Source: Drosophila persimilis (lineage: Eukaryota; Arthropoda; Insecta; Diptera; Drosophilidae). From it: a DNA stretch of 64,000 nucleotides. The notes under the pieces are model-generated. The model did no database searches. It had not been told where the DNA came from and worked only from the letters and a program-made list of their open reading frames with translations. Position 1 is the first letter of the stretch. Every line of letters starts with the position of its first letter. Below are positions 1-12,700 of the stretch, piece after piece. The position numbers were made by a program, and so were the translations under genes. Location of the stretch: NCBI RefSeq assembly GCF_003286085.1, contig NW_020825288.1, positions 19,840,001 through 19,904,000 on the forward strand. The letters are read 5' to 3'.

Positions 1-1581
1 CTGAAGCTGGTCGAGGAAGAGTATGGCCCCAGTCTAGTGGCCGAAGACTATGAACCGTATGTGCCCCAGTTGTTGAATCACGTGGATAATATAGACTTGC
101 ACATTCGATCGCCGGAGACGAGGCCCAGCTCTAGAGGGCCCAAAACTCAATTTGTGGTGACCCTGAATGGTGATAAAACCTCAACGTCAGGCAGCAGGGA
201 CCGGGACCCTTATCGCAAGCGGAGTATCTCGGCGAAACGCTCATCCTCGCCTGTAGCCACGACGCCACAACAAGTGACCTCTTCCAGTGCGGAACCGACT
301 GCTGCCACAGCTGCTGCCTCCTCCTCCACTACGGTCGACAGACGCCGCAAATCCAATCGAGCATTAAGCATCACCCCATCGCCCACTTCGAGCCCATCTC
401 ATCATCAAATCACACGAAGTCTGAAGCGCAATGAGGTGATCAGGAAGCAACAGGAAATCCAAAAGATCATCATCAAGAATGATACGGACGAGGATGATGA
501 ATCGCACGGTGCATTGCCGCCAAAGAAGTCACAGTTGCCACACAAGCGACTCCCGAGCAGCAGTTCATTGGCTTCCGCCAATGGTCACAAGGAAAAAAGA
601 GCAAAGGCTGCCACTGAAGAGCGCTCTAACACGCCACCACTGCCGGCCACTGGCCTTCAACCCTTGCCCAGACTGGAGAAGCGAGCTGTCAGCAAAGAAA
701 AATCTGAAAATGAAAATTCAAGTGTGGAACCATTGACGGCACCGGTGTCCGTAATCGTTCCAGCGTCACCAAAAAACAAACACACTCCCATTCGCTTTAC
801 TTTGAGGTCCGAGGAAAAGTCACAGGCACAGCCACAGGCACCGCCTGCCCAAAGGAAGCGTCGGTCGGGCAGTCACGAGCGTGATTCATCGTTGGAAAGG
901 CGCAAGGTACCACTACGGAATCTAGAGGATAGAAAATATGACAATTTGCCGGCATGTAAGTGAAGTCACAAACAAGATACAAATGATCGCATTACTTCAA
1001 CTCTTATTGTTTCCGCAGTAAGTGCCGTCAGCGTGGACTCGGCCGTGATGAAGGTCAGCAAGCCCAAAGAGCGTTGTAAGTATCATCCGAGCTGCACAAA
1101 ACAATTCTGCGAGTACTACCATCCGACAGCGCCGTGCAAGTCTTTTCCCAATTGCAAGTTTGCCGACAAATGCATGTACTCGCATCCCAAGTGCATGTAC
1201 GATATGTCGTGCATGAGCATTGACTGCAATTACGCACACAGCGGCCAGCGGGATCTTAGCCATGTGCAGCTAACGGCTCCGCCTCTATGTAAGTGCAGCA
1301 TTGAATTATTTATGATCCCCCCACTCATCATTTCTGTATCTCTTCCTTCGATAGCCTCCCATGTTATACCGGTTCAGAACTATAAATCAATATCGGCCCC
1401 CATGACGGCCACCACAGCAACCACGATGTGCAAATACTATCCCAATTGCACCAAGGTGGGTTGTACCTTCTATCATCCAAAGCCATGCCGATTTGGCAAG
1501 AATTGCGTCAATAAGCTGGAGTGCGTCTTCTATCATCCGGAGATGCAGAGCAAGTTCAAATGGGTCGCCTCGATGGGCTGA
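1..1581 (+). CDS. Nab2: Nab2 / ZC3H14-type poly(A)-binding zinc-finger protein, 3' part
   Basis: Nuclear polyadenosine RNA-binding protein that limits poly(A) tail length. The reading frame is open from base 1, so the 5' end lies outside the window. Three exons fit cleanly: 1-955, 1019-1288 and 1355-1581, each junction in phase 1 with GTAAGT-type donors and CAG/TAG acceptors. The first exon encodes a long Ser/Lys/Arg-rich disordered linker with basic clusters that could be nuclear localisation signals. Exons 2 and 3 encode five closely spaced CCCH fingers of the Nab2 spacing C-x5-C-x4-6-C-x3-H (CKYHPSC, CKSFPNC, CMYDMSC, CKYYPNC and CRFGKNC blocks), and the protein ends just after the last finger, as in the family. 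The N-terminal PWI-like fold is not in the window. The identification rests on the finger array; confidence is high. Confidence 0.9.
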
Positions 1582-2939
1582 GCGAACATACACCCCATAA
1601 GTTTTAACAATATTTAGCTAATGTCATTTTATCCACTATTCCCTGCTCTTGGCTCCCGGCTTCCTGCTATGTCAGATCCCCGCTATATCCATAACTATAC
1701 ACTAAAACCTTTTTTCTATTGTATTGGATTTAGGAGCTGGGAGTTCTTATACACTACACAGAGATCTGTGTAACAACCATTTCATTTCATTTATGCATTT
1801 GATTTGCACACATTTTATATTAGACATTAGCTGCTATCTAACTCTATCACGACAAACAATCGTTCAATAGGATCTGTTTCTTGCATACAATCATAATCTA
1901 CACGTCATGCAAAGGTCTGCGAATTAAATTAGCAATAGTTGCAACAAATTGGAAAATTGAATGGCGTTTCTTTGGGTGCCGATCTCCAAAATATGTAGGG
2001 AACATGGAATGGATCTGATCTAATTTGGTTTGCAAATAAATATTTCTAAGCCAGTTTTTGGAATGGGAACGAAGCTAAAGGAATGCTCAAGCGGTGGGCG
2101 GGATTTTTAAATTTGAAAGCAGTCTATTAAAGACAACAAAAATGCACTATCTGCGAAATTCGACTCTAGCATCATGCACACGCAATGTATGTTGTTAAAC
2201 TTTTTTCTGGCATGCTCTTTTGCAGCATTCGATCATCAATGTGCCGCGTTATGTGTGAGCGATGGGAGCATTTGGGAGCAAGAACCTGCTTCAGATCGAG
2301 TCAACGGTTTAAATATAAGATAGTGATCTGATTTGATACAATTTGGAATATGTGAAACTACATGAACAGCTCCTTATGGATACTTAAGTTTTGGCACAGC
2401 AATATATTTTCATTCGACTGTTCCATCGCGAGTGTACGATTTTTATTAAAGTACAAAATCGCATGATTTTGGCTAGCCGTAAACGGTTAAGATTTCCTAG
2501 CTACCTAAATATTAATCTGCATCGGACAGCTGGATGCATTTGTAGATACACAGTTTGAGATATTTATGGCATTATCACTGAAGCCATGCTGAGTGACCTT
2601 GCACTTGGTAAAATGGGACGGCATATGCATGAAATAATGCTTGAAATAATCTACTGTTAGATTATTTTGATTGTTTAGTTGTAAATAAATATTCGTATCA
2701 GTATTATATTTAGAAACAAAGGAACACGTACAAACTGCACTTCTCCGCAGCTCAATTTGTTCAAGTACAGATTGCGGCGAAATTTTGTTATTGTTACATG
2801 AAACGATGGCATATCCATTTATATTTCAGCATACGATTGTCATATTGACGATCAACAATATCAAGTGAATATACATCAACAAATTCATTTGATTTATTTA
2901 GCGATTTTTAAAAGATCAATCGAAAATTAACGAGGGGGA
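1582..2939 (+). other. Nab2 3' UTR and AT-rich intergenic DNA
   Basis: No coding region is supported. AATAAA-type signals occur near 2036 and 2685, so the Nab2 transcript may end at either. The rest is AT-rich unique-looking sequence up to the repeat that starts near 2940. Confidence 0.4.
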
Positions 2940-4033
2940 ACGTTGTGAGTTGCTGCGGACACCGCAACTCTACGGTTATACCCGATACTAAGTCAGTATG
3001 GCTCTCCTCCGGCAGACGCCGCTAATATTTAACGACACGACAAAGAGTGCGTGCGAGAGAGACAGAAAATCAGTCTGAGCGTGACGTCGGGCGCTGCGTA
3101 GCCACTGCAAATTGATTTGTTCCTTTTGGCTAAAAAAATGGTCTGATCCAGATTCAGCAATCTAATAGATATGGTCATTATCTATGATTCTGCGTTTTTA
3201 GTTTTCTCAAATCTGCAATATTGTGGATGCAACAGATTTTCGTCCTTTGTGGGGGCGGATGGGGGTGGGGCGAAATTCTGAGATATACGTTTTATAGTGA
3301 CATCTTAAAGGAGTGTGTGCACCAAATTTGGTTACTCTAGCCTTAATAGTCTCTGAGATTTGTGGTTGCCTCAGATGTTCGTCCTTTGCGGGGGCGGAAG
3401 GGGGTGTGGCGAAATTTGGACAGGAAACGGTCAAGGTCCGATATCACAGGAGTGTGGATACCAAATTTGGTTGCTCTGGCTTTTATAGGTTCTGAGATCC
3501 TTGAACTCATATTTTGCAATTGGCAAAACCGACCATGAAACCTGTGTGTTAGAGTGAGACAGAGCGAGAAAGAGTGAAATTGTTTTCGTGATTCTGGCTG
3601 TAATAATTATACGATCTGGTTCAGATTTTGCACTCTAGAAGATATAGTCATCTTCTACGATTCTGCGTTTTTAGTTTTCTCGTATCGTCGAAATTGTGGA
3701 TGCCACAGATTTTCGCCCTTTGTGGGGGCGGAAGTGGGCGGGGCAAAGTTTTGAAATATTTTTGGAGCAGTGACATATCACAGAAGTCTGGATCCAAAAC
3801 ATCGTTGCTCTAGCTCTTATAGTCTTTGAGCATTAGGCGCTGAAGGGGACGGACAGACGGACAGACGGACGGACGGACAGACAGACAGGGCTCAATCGAC
3901 TCGGCTATTGATGCTGATCAAGAATATATATACTTTATAGGGTCGGAAACGATTCCTTCTGGACGTTACACACATCCACTTTTACCACAAATCTAATATA
4001 CCCCAATACTCATTTTGAGTATCGGGTATAATA
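2940..4033 (-). mobile_element. DINE-1/INE-1-like non-autonomous Helitron-type element
   Basis: About 1.1 kb bounded by the short motif TATACCCGATACT on the left (near 2975) and its inverted counterpart AGTATCGGGTATA on the right (near 4018). Inside are hallmarks of the Drosophila DINE-1/INE-1 family read on the minus strand: a GTCTGTCCGTCC-type tract (3848-3888 as its complement), an adjacent block about TTGATCAGCATCAATAGCC, and a block containing ACTTTATAGGGTCGGAAACG. It codes for nothing. The core contains three related copies of a GGGGGCGGA...CCAAATTTGGTTGCTCT-type segment (about 3235-3360, 3375-3500 and 3710-3835). The family assignment is from memory of the consensus. SGM/ISY/mini-me names used in obscura-group flies may be equivalent. 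Confidence 0.6.
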
Positions 4034-4289
4034 AGTTTCTATACGATTGGCTCATTTTTTAAAAGCTTTTCTTTTCATTATAACAAAATATTTCATTAAT
4101 GAAGGTCTAAACAGGTTTTTTTATTTAAAGACAATTGTGATTACTTCCGTTAAAAAAACGTATAATACGCTATGAAACGCTATACCCTATCAAACATTAA
4201 TTAATCATTATATGCACAAAGCATTTTCATTCGAGAATAGTAATAGTAAAAAATTCGTCAAGTTTGAATCAAAATTGTATTTTCCAAAA

Positions 4290-5282
4290 ATGGATAAATA
4301 CGAGGAAACAACGGAACTGCAGGATTCCACAGGCAATTGCAATTGCAAACAGAAGTTGAATTCCCGTCAGCTGTTCGACGACAACTTGGAGGACATTGCC
4401 ACGAGCCTCGCACAGATAATGCTGATCTGTGGCATCAACACAACGAAGAGCTGCCAGGCCAAGGCCATTATCAGGCGGGCCTTTGTGTACCACGAAAAGC
4501 TGCGGACACAGTGGAACCCGAATGCGGCCCCAGAATCGCGTCTCAATCGAGATGAAATGCTGCAGGCTCTGCGCATCACGTGCGGGATGGAAAGCGTGGA
4601 GGCTGTGTTGTCGTATTCGATCATCAAGCGTGCATTTAAGGCATTCTTCCGCGGGAAGCCACCGGTGTCGCTCAGTAATCCGATTGTGGATGCCATGGCC
4701 ATACGCAGACAGGAGCGGGCATGGATAAAAGCCGCCAAAGCGACGTCCAAGCTTTTTGACAACTATCAGTCGGCCTTCTTTTGGGCGCACAAGTTCTACG
4801 CGGAGCAGATTGATATGATCTACAGGGCGCTCTATAATCGCATGAGGGCCCGCTGTAGCCCGATCGAGGTCCCACTGTGCACCTGCCGTGGCTGCTCCAA
4901 GCAGGTGGTGCCGAAGAAGCTCACCCCCAAGGATGGCTATCATCTGCACAAGGCCAGTAGTCTGTGTGACCTGCCGCGCTGCGATGAGTGCAATGGTCGG
5001 TTCCTCATCTGTGAGGGCAACAGCGATAAACTAACGGCAGAGCAGTACGGGAAATGCGGCCAGGACTCGTACAAGGTAAAGTGGTGTTGCTTGGAGGATG
5101 AGCAACCGCAGCCCAAGCCCAAGTCGGCGTATGAAGCAGATATGGCACCAGAGGACGAGGACCATTACTGCCCCGTGGACTGCACTGAGTCCTCGGATGT
5201 GTGCCCTAGCGATGTTGGATCCTTGAATCTCTGCGATTGCGTGTCTTCGAGTGAGGATTCCATCCACCAAAAAACCCCATAG
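4290..5282 (+). CDS. Unrecognised Cys-rich protein with probable C-terminal frameshift
   Basis: Single-exon frame of 330 aa from the ATG at 4290 (context CCAAAAATGG). An upstream in-frame ATG at 4212 would add 26 residues but has a poorer context. The N-terminal half is helical and basic with no recognised domain. From residue about 218 the protein is Cys-rich, with pairs such as CTCRGC, CDLPRCDEC, CPVDC and CDC, and the tail is acidic. It reads as a real gene by its codon use. The frame stops at 5280-5282 just after an A6 run. In the -1 frame the sequence stays open to a TAA at 5402-5404 and encodes a further ~40 basic residues (LDDYFNKLKRWPKRR region). One missing A in the homopolymer would explain this, either as sequencing error or a real truncating indel. 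I do not recognise the family; a testis-expressed fly protein is only a guess. Confidence 0.6.
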   Translation: MDKYEETTELQDSTGNCNCKQKLNSRQLFDDNLEDIATSLAQIMLICGINTTKSCQAKAIIRRAFVYHEKLRTQWNPNAAPESRLNRDEMLQALRITCGMESVEAVLSYSIIKRAFKAFFRGKPPVSLSNPIVDAMAIRRQERAWIKAAKATSKLFDNYQSAFFWAHKFYAEQIDMIYRALYNRMRARCSPIEVPLCTCRGCSKQVVPKKLTPKDGYHLHKASSLCDLPRCDECNGRFLICEGNSDKLTAEQYGKCGQDSYKVKWCCLEDEQPQPKPKSAYEADMAPEDEDHYCPVDCTESSDVCPSDVGSLNLCDCVSSSEDSIHQKTP

Positions 5283-5404
5283 ATCTTATCGACAATGTGG
5301 TGGACAAACTGGACGATTATTTCAACAAACTGAAGAGGTGGCCGAAAAGAAGAGCTCCCAGACGTATGTTACCTGGACCAGTCCAGGCCAGGACTAGACT
5401 ATAA

Positions 5405-6709
5405 GCGTTGCAGGGAATGAGGATCGAGATCCAATTTGTTTCTACTTTTCTTTTTTTTTTTTAATTTTGGAAATACAAGAAATTTGAGTAATCGACAAGA
5501 ATACCTACTCTTTTTTTGATGGATCCAGTTGGCTTTCCCGCTTCGGTTTTCTGTGATTTTCACCACTTCCAGCGTTTTCGGCTCTGGCGATTGCCAGGAC
5601 AGTTTCTGTTGTTGCAAGGAGTTTCGGTACCTGGAGGACTTTCATCAGGTGAGTATATTTTTCAAGTCGGAGAATGAATTCTTTAAGTAATTCAAATTAG
5701 CTTTCATATTTTTCGCCAATATTTGTCCTCTCGTTGTTTCCCAGCTCTTTGTTTGTTCTTCCTTTAGTTTCATAGAAGCACTTCCACTTAGTCATGAATA
5801 TTTGATACATTCCTATAAACATTTGGAACTTTAATTATAATCTATATGCAGTACAAACATATGTACATATATATTCTCTTATTTGAGACTGGAGTTTTAG
5901 ATCCTCCTCTTAGATCAAAGAGTAGACGAATCGTTTTGGAAAAAAGTCGAAATATTTAATATTTATTATATGTATAGTACAGTCTTAAGGTTACGCTTAG
6001 AAATTCTAGAGCAAAATATGTCTTTCATTTGATTTGAATGCTTAACCAATAGATTTTCTCCTGTTCTAATAGTTGCAATTGCTTTTCGTTACTCAATTTT
6101 GAAGGTTTAGTTTAACATTTTTTTTTTGTATAAGGCCACATTTCCTGGTTTATATACTTCAGTATATATAGGCATATAGGATTTTTTAAACGTTGTTTTC
6201 TTTTAGCTCAGCTAATTTATGTAGTTGTTAAAATTGCAGATACAATACAAATCTATTTACAAAAAAAATACTCGTACAGTACAATTTGAAGGTAGGTCTA
6301 CGCAGGGTAGAAATGTGGTCGGTTGTCGGTGTCCAGTTTTCAGAGCTATAACTTTGTTCGCAGCTTTGGGATTACACATACTCGTGGATAATTAAAGTAA
6401 ACGAGGAACCGAATATTGAAACTAATCTAATCGGAATCGTAACTACATAACGACTATAGAGTGGTGTTTGCCATCTAAATACTAGAAATAAATAGACAAC
6501 GGCATTATTAACTAACTAAAGCATAGGCATAGGCATCGAGGTGGTGTTTGAGGGGAGGGGGCGGGCTGCTGCTGGCTTTGAGCACCTTAATACGAACTTA
6601 CGTACAAAAACATTGCATTACTCCTACTTCTCTAGGCTATTACGATATGGGCGGACTTTAGAATATCTTTTTGTTTGCTTTGCTAATCGAATTTCAATCG
6701 AAGCTTAAA
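5405..6709 (-). other. crumbs 3' UTR and convergent intergenic DNA
   Basis: AT-rich DNA between the Cys-rich gene and the crumbs stop codon. On the minus strand an AATAAA-type signal lies near 5962-5968, which would give crumbs a 3' UTR of about 750 bases. No coding sequence is supported. A small open frame near 5518 on the plus strand has no family support. Confidence 0.45.
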
Positions 6710-9700
6710 CTAAATAAGTCGTTCCTCTGGCGGCGGCTTCAGCACATTGTCCATTTCCAGCCTCGGATTGCAGTACTCCTGGGCGCTGGGGCTGTAGGTG
6801 CCGCGCGTGGCACGCTTGTTGCGCGCCATCACCAGGAAGGTGCCCAGCAGTGCTCCGGCAATCAGAAGCAACACCACCACAACGGGTATAACAATGATGG
6901 CTATATCTGTCGTCGATGGGCCATCCTCCTTGGCAACGATCTATATAACAGCGATGAGTCAGAGAACTATCAGTTCTATACTACCATAAAGATTTTAATT
7001 TATACTCACCGGTGCCGTGCAATTCTTGCCCGCAAATCCTTCCGTGCAAACGCAATAGTAGTCCGGTTCTGTACCGCAGTTCTCCATGCAGCGGCCTCCA
7101 TTGCCGCAAATATCAGTGGCATTGCAGGGATCCGTAAAGTTGCAATATGCTCCGCAGTAGGGCTTCTCGCATATGCACTGGAAGGAGCCGCGCTTGTTGA
7201 AGCACCGACCCAATCCGCCACAATACTCTCCCTCCACACTGCACTCGTCAATGTCGTTTTCGCAGTGAACTCCCTCGAATCCAGTGCCGAGGCAGTTGCA
7301 TTCGTAGGCCCCCACTAGATCCTTGCACTTGCCTTCGTTCTGGCAGGGGTTCGAGTCGCATTCGTTGATGTCCTGCTCGCACAGACGACCCGTGTAGCCC
7401 AGGCTGCATTTGCACATGGGTGACTGGAATCCAAGCAGCGTTAGTACGCATTCGATTTGGGATTGTATTTATGATTTCTTACCACGCCTGTGGTCAGGCA
7501 GAGGCCGCCATTGTCGCAGGGCGTTCGCTCACAGAAGGGCACATCGCACAGGGTACCCTCAAAGCCTGCGGCGCAGGTGCAAGTAAAGTTATTGCCAGTT
7601 AATCCATCTGCAGAGAAAAATTATGTTCAAGGGTATGTTCAAAGAAGGGGCATTACCCCGGTGTACTCACTGAAACCGTTCTCGCAGGTGGATCCATTCC
7701 GGCAAGGCTCGTTCTCGCACGTCATCTGCTTGAGGACATCGCATTGGGGACCGGTGTAGTCCTCCGGACAATCGCAGAAATAGGCCGCAATCAGATCCGT
7801 ACAATTGCCACCATTTTGGCAGGGCTGCATGGCGCATTCGTCGATATTCTGCTCGCAGTAGCGTCCCTCAAATCCTTCGGGGCACTGGCAGAAAAAGTCT
7901 GCCACCTGGTTGATGCAGGTGCCGTTGTTCTTGCACACCGTGTTGAGGCACTCATCGATGTCGATGGAGCAATCATCGCCCTCGTAGCCCGCCTGGCAGG
8001 TGCACGCATACTCGTCGGACGGGGCCCGACAAAAGCCATCGTTCCGGCAGTCCGTCTGGAAGCACAGAATGCATCCCTCGTCGGGCCGTGTTGTGTTCAA
8101 ACGGAACTGGGCCTTAAGCTGCACGGACACGTTCTCGGTGCGGGGATACAGTTCGGCATTGGAGAAGTACGGCAGCAGCAGATCGCCCACACGCGCCTCA
8201 CCCACACATCCCTTGAACTGGGAGCCTTGCTGGGCGGACAGAGTGGAGCCACGCGACTGACGCGACTCGGGCATGCCGCCCAAGTAGACCTGGGTGCTGC
8301 TCGACAGCAAATACTGGATAGCTGCCTGGTCAATGTCGACGGAGAAGGATGGGGCCGGATCCACCATGGACTCCCAGCCCTTCCAGCCGCCCTCCAGCTT
8401 GCCATTGTGGGCCCTCAGAAAGATGCGGCTCCACTCCCCGTCGGCGTTCTCTTTCTCGAACCGCGTGGACTCGCCAATATGCAGTTGGGTGAGCTTCCAG
8501 GTGATGGTCACGCGTCCCCCATTGACGCCAATCTCGAAGAAACTGTCTGCATTGTCGATGAACAGAAGAGTTCCGCCGGCCCGTGTCCGATAGGCAATCT
8601 CAATGGACGGCTTGAGGGTTTGCTTGGGGGCAGTTTCTCCACCAGTTTCCTCGGCCGGTGGTGGCTCCTGGAAGTAGAAGAAGGCCAGCGGGCTGCGTTC
8701 CCGGCCCGTGAATGTGGTATTGGTCAGACATTCGTAGCCATCGTCCAGGTTCTGGCAGACACTCTCGCCGGGACAGGTGACCAGCTGGCAGAATTCGATC
8801 TCCTGGCAATCCTTGCCCTTGTAGCCATTGGGACACTTGCAACTGTAGTCGTTCCACGTGTTGCGGCACTCGGCATTGTGTCGGCAGGGATTCTTGCGGC
8901 ATAGATCGTCGGATACCTCGCCAGGCAGCACCGAGGCACGGTCAATGCTGACCGCTCCAAGGGGCTTGGCATTCACTTGCACATCCGTAACATTGAGCGG
9001 ATACATCTCCACAATAAGATTGAGTGATCCATTGCTCACTTTCACGTCCTGGATGATGCCCTTGAAGTAGTCCTTGCTGTCATCTGTCGTCTCCTTGCTG
9101 AGCACCGTGACACTCTCGTCCACTCCAGGCTCTGTGCTGGCGGGCAGCAGGGATTCACGCGTCGGCGCAGGGCCGCCCAAGTATAGCACCTGTGCATCCA
9201 GCAGACCCGTCGTCGACAGCGTCTTGCGGAAGTACTCGGTACCATTGAGCTTGACCTGCACCAGTGTCTGATTGCGAACCACCTCGATGAGATGATTGTA
9301 GCCATTATCCAGCTTCTGTCCACCCACGGTGTAGGCCTCGGGTGTCCCCGAGAACTGCATCTTCACCAGCAACTCGCCGCCATGGAGCTTGGCCGAAACA
9401 TACGAGTCACCAATGTCTAAAAGAAGGAAAGGCAGATTAAAGATTAAATATTACAAAAAGGATATGGGGTATTTGCCACGTCCCTTCCGGCCTTCAAAAA
9501 GGCGAAAATCTGATAGATATTCTAGTATCGAAAATGCATAACTATTAAACATTCCATTATATTCCAGATAGCAGAATCTGAAGTAGTTTGGATCATTATT
9601 AAAGAATCCCCTGTTACGGATTCGCTCTCTCATAATTTTTCTCGCCAAGTGAGCGCCCCCTGGCGGAGTGAGCGAGTTTTCGTTGGTTGAAAGAGAGACA

Positions 9701-12700
9701 GAGAGATGTAACGGAAGGAAGTAAGCAGCTAGAATATTTGTCATTAGGCGGAAGGAGGATGGACAGATTAGAGTGCAATCTATGACAGAATTAGAACACT
9801 GACGCTAACGCTCGCTCTCTCTATCTCTGTCCGCAGTGGCGGAATTTTGAGATTACATACATACATACAATATATTAACTGAGTACCGGGTATTATAGTA
9901 TAGTAATCAGGCTGATTTTACTCACTTTTGGTGGGTGCCTTGCGTGGATCGCTGCCCAAATAGAAGACCTGCCCCGTGGGCTCTCGAGTGCGTATAAACA
10001 TGGATATATCTAGAATAGAGCGTATGGCTCGTCTGCCCACATCGGTGGTCTCCACAATCACAGCCGAATGTGTGGTATTCTCATGCCCAAAAGTAGCTGC
10101 TGTCATATCTAAAAATCGAAAAGGAACAGTCAAAAATGATGCTTAACGGAATCCCTAAATCCATCCACTTACTGTGCTGGCAGGTGTGTCCAAAGAAGGG
10201 CCTAGGACAGTGGCAGGCAAACGTGTGCCACAGATCCGTGCACTCGCCATTCGAGTGGCAGGGATTCGGTTTGCATTGCTCGGTGCGTGGACAGCCGCTT
10301 TGGACATTCTCCAGCTTGGTATCCCCGTACGTAAAATTGGCGCTCTGCTCGTCGGGGAAGATCCATTTTCCATTGACGACTATGTCCTGCATGCAGCCCA
10401 CAAAGGCCGACGGTTGGTGCGTCAAATGCCGCAGATATGACTTTAGATTGGGTATCGTTCCGCCCAAATAGGTACGTGGGAACGAGGGCTGGCTGTTGTT
10501 GGCCGTCTCGTAGGATCCCACTGGGAATATGGCCTGCTCATCGTTGGCGGACAACACCAAATGAGACGTATTGATGGCCACAAACACCTTATGCCAATTG
10601 CTGTCATTCAGCTTAGAGCCAATAAACACGCCCTCCCATTTGTTGAGCAGCGACGAATGCAGGTTCAGGCGTCCATTGATCAGCTCTAGAATATAGCTGA
10701 CGGGCTCATTCTTCTCCCCGGAGGTGCCAAAGGCCAGCACGCCATTGGGCAGCGTTGTCCTAAATTGCAAATTAATGTCATAGCCCTCCTCGCGCTCGGT
10801 GGTCACAGAGATGAGGCTGGTCGCCACCATCGACAGGGTAGTGGTCTTCTCGCAGGTGTCGCCCTGGAAGCCATTCTCGCAGGTGCAATTATACAGATGA
10901 ACGGTCTCGTTGACCAAATACGGCCGACAAGTGCCATTGTTCAAACAGGGCTACAGTAGATAGATCGTAAATCAGTAAATATTGAGATCTTAGATTCGAT
11001 TTAGGACATACATTTGTTAGGCATCCAATCAGTGGCACCGAACAGTTCTTGCCACCAAAGTTGGCATCACAGTCGCACTCATAGTCGTTGATCTGGTCAA
11101 TGCAGGTGCCGCTCTGGCAGGGATTAAACCGATCGCACTCATCGATATTGATCTCGCAGTGGGTTCCCTCAAAGCCGGGTTCGCATTCGCAGGTGTAGGT
11201 GCCGATGCCATCGTTGCAGGTGCCGTGCTTGCTGCAGGGATTGCTCTCGCACTCATTAATGTTGATCTCGCAGTTCTTACCAATGATTCCAGGCACACAA
11301 ACGCACTCGTAGCTACAAAAGGTAATTAGAATTATAAGCCGAAAATTCAGCTAGGATTGAATGGAATGGACTTACCCGCTGGCATTCTCGTAGCTGAATG
11401 GCTGACTAAACACCTTGGGAAGGTCCGTGAGGCGGCTAAGCTGGTACAGCGTCTGATTGGATCGCTCCAGGCAGTTGCTGTTGTACTGACAGGGATTGCT
11501 CTCACACTCGTTGATGTCCTGGTCGCAATTCTTGCCCTTGTACCCAGCATGACACTCACAGAAGTAGTCCTTCACCTGATCGAGGCATTTCGCCCCGTTT
11601 GTACACGGATTGGACACGCACTCGTCGATGTTTAGCTCACAATTCTGTCCCTCGTAGCCAGTACCGCTGCAGTCGCATCGGAAGCTGCCCAATTGATCGA
11701 TGCACTGGCCTCCATTCAGGCAGGGATCTCCCACACAGTCGTCGATGTCAATGTCGCAGACACGTCCCGTCATGCCCGGTATGCATGAACAGGTAAAGTT
11801 GTTGATCATATCAATGCAGGTAGATCCGTTCGAACAAGGATTGGTGATGCATTCGTCAATGTCGATCTCGCAGTTCTCGCCACGATATCCGGGCTGGCAA
11901 ACGCACTCGTAGGCATTGATCTGGGCGTAAAAGAAAGGATTAAAGCGGCTTAATGTAAAGGCAATGTTACACTGAAGCTTTGGGATTTAGCGGGGGATTG
12001 GCTCTAGCAATAGACCTACGACAGCTGTTCTTCTCACTCACTTGTCTCAATATCCGATGCTTTCCGTATTTAAAGAAAAACAACTAATTACACTTTAGTA
12101 ACCACTTTAGTCGTCATCCCCCATCCGAGAGTTCCCCACCCCCCTTGAGTACCTACCTTGTTGTGGCATGTGGCTCCATTCAGACAGGGAAAACTGAGGC
12201 ACTCATCCACATCCGAGTCGCAGTGGATGCCCGTGAAGCCTGGGGTGCAGTAGCACTTGTAGGATCCCTTCTCGTTCTTGCAGATGCCATTACCGCAGAT
12301 CTTTGGGTGCAGCGTGCACTCGTCCACATCGTTGGCGCAATTCCTTCCTGTCCAGCCGCGGGCGCACTTGCACTCGTAATCGCCGTTGGGGAGGTCCAGG
12401 CATTCGCCGCCGTTCTGGCAGGGCTGGGTGGCGCACTGGTTGCATACCTTGTTCTCGGGACAGGTGCACAAATTCTGGACGCACACCATCGGCTCCTGGC
12501 AGTTGAGGGGCGAGCAGTTGTCGGCCTTTTCGCACCGGTCTCCGGTGTAGCCCACCGAGCAGTAGCAGTGGGTGCCGTTCATTGAGCAAGTACCTCCGTT
12601 CAGGCACTTGCCGTTGGTTGCATTGCAGTTGATGGGCGTCAAGGCCATGGCGGCGGCCGCTCCTCCATCGCCCGTGCTCTGCTGGCAGTTGTAGCCTAGG

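Noticed and set aside
5518..5676. 52-codon plus-strand ORF with a GTGAGT at its end
   Set aside because: Short, no family features, and lies in the probable crumbs 3' UTR on the opposite strand.
7744..8904. 386-codon plus-strand frame opposite crumbs
   Set aside because: Antisense shadow of the large laminin-G/EGF exon; its Ala/Leu/Val-rich composition is typical of a complement of Cys/Gly-rich coding DNA.
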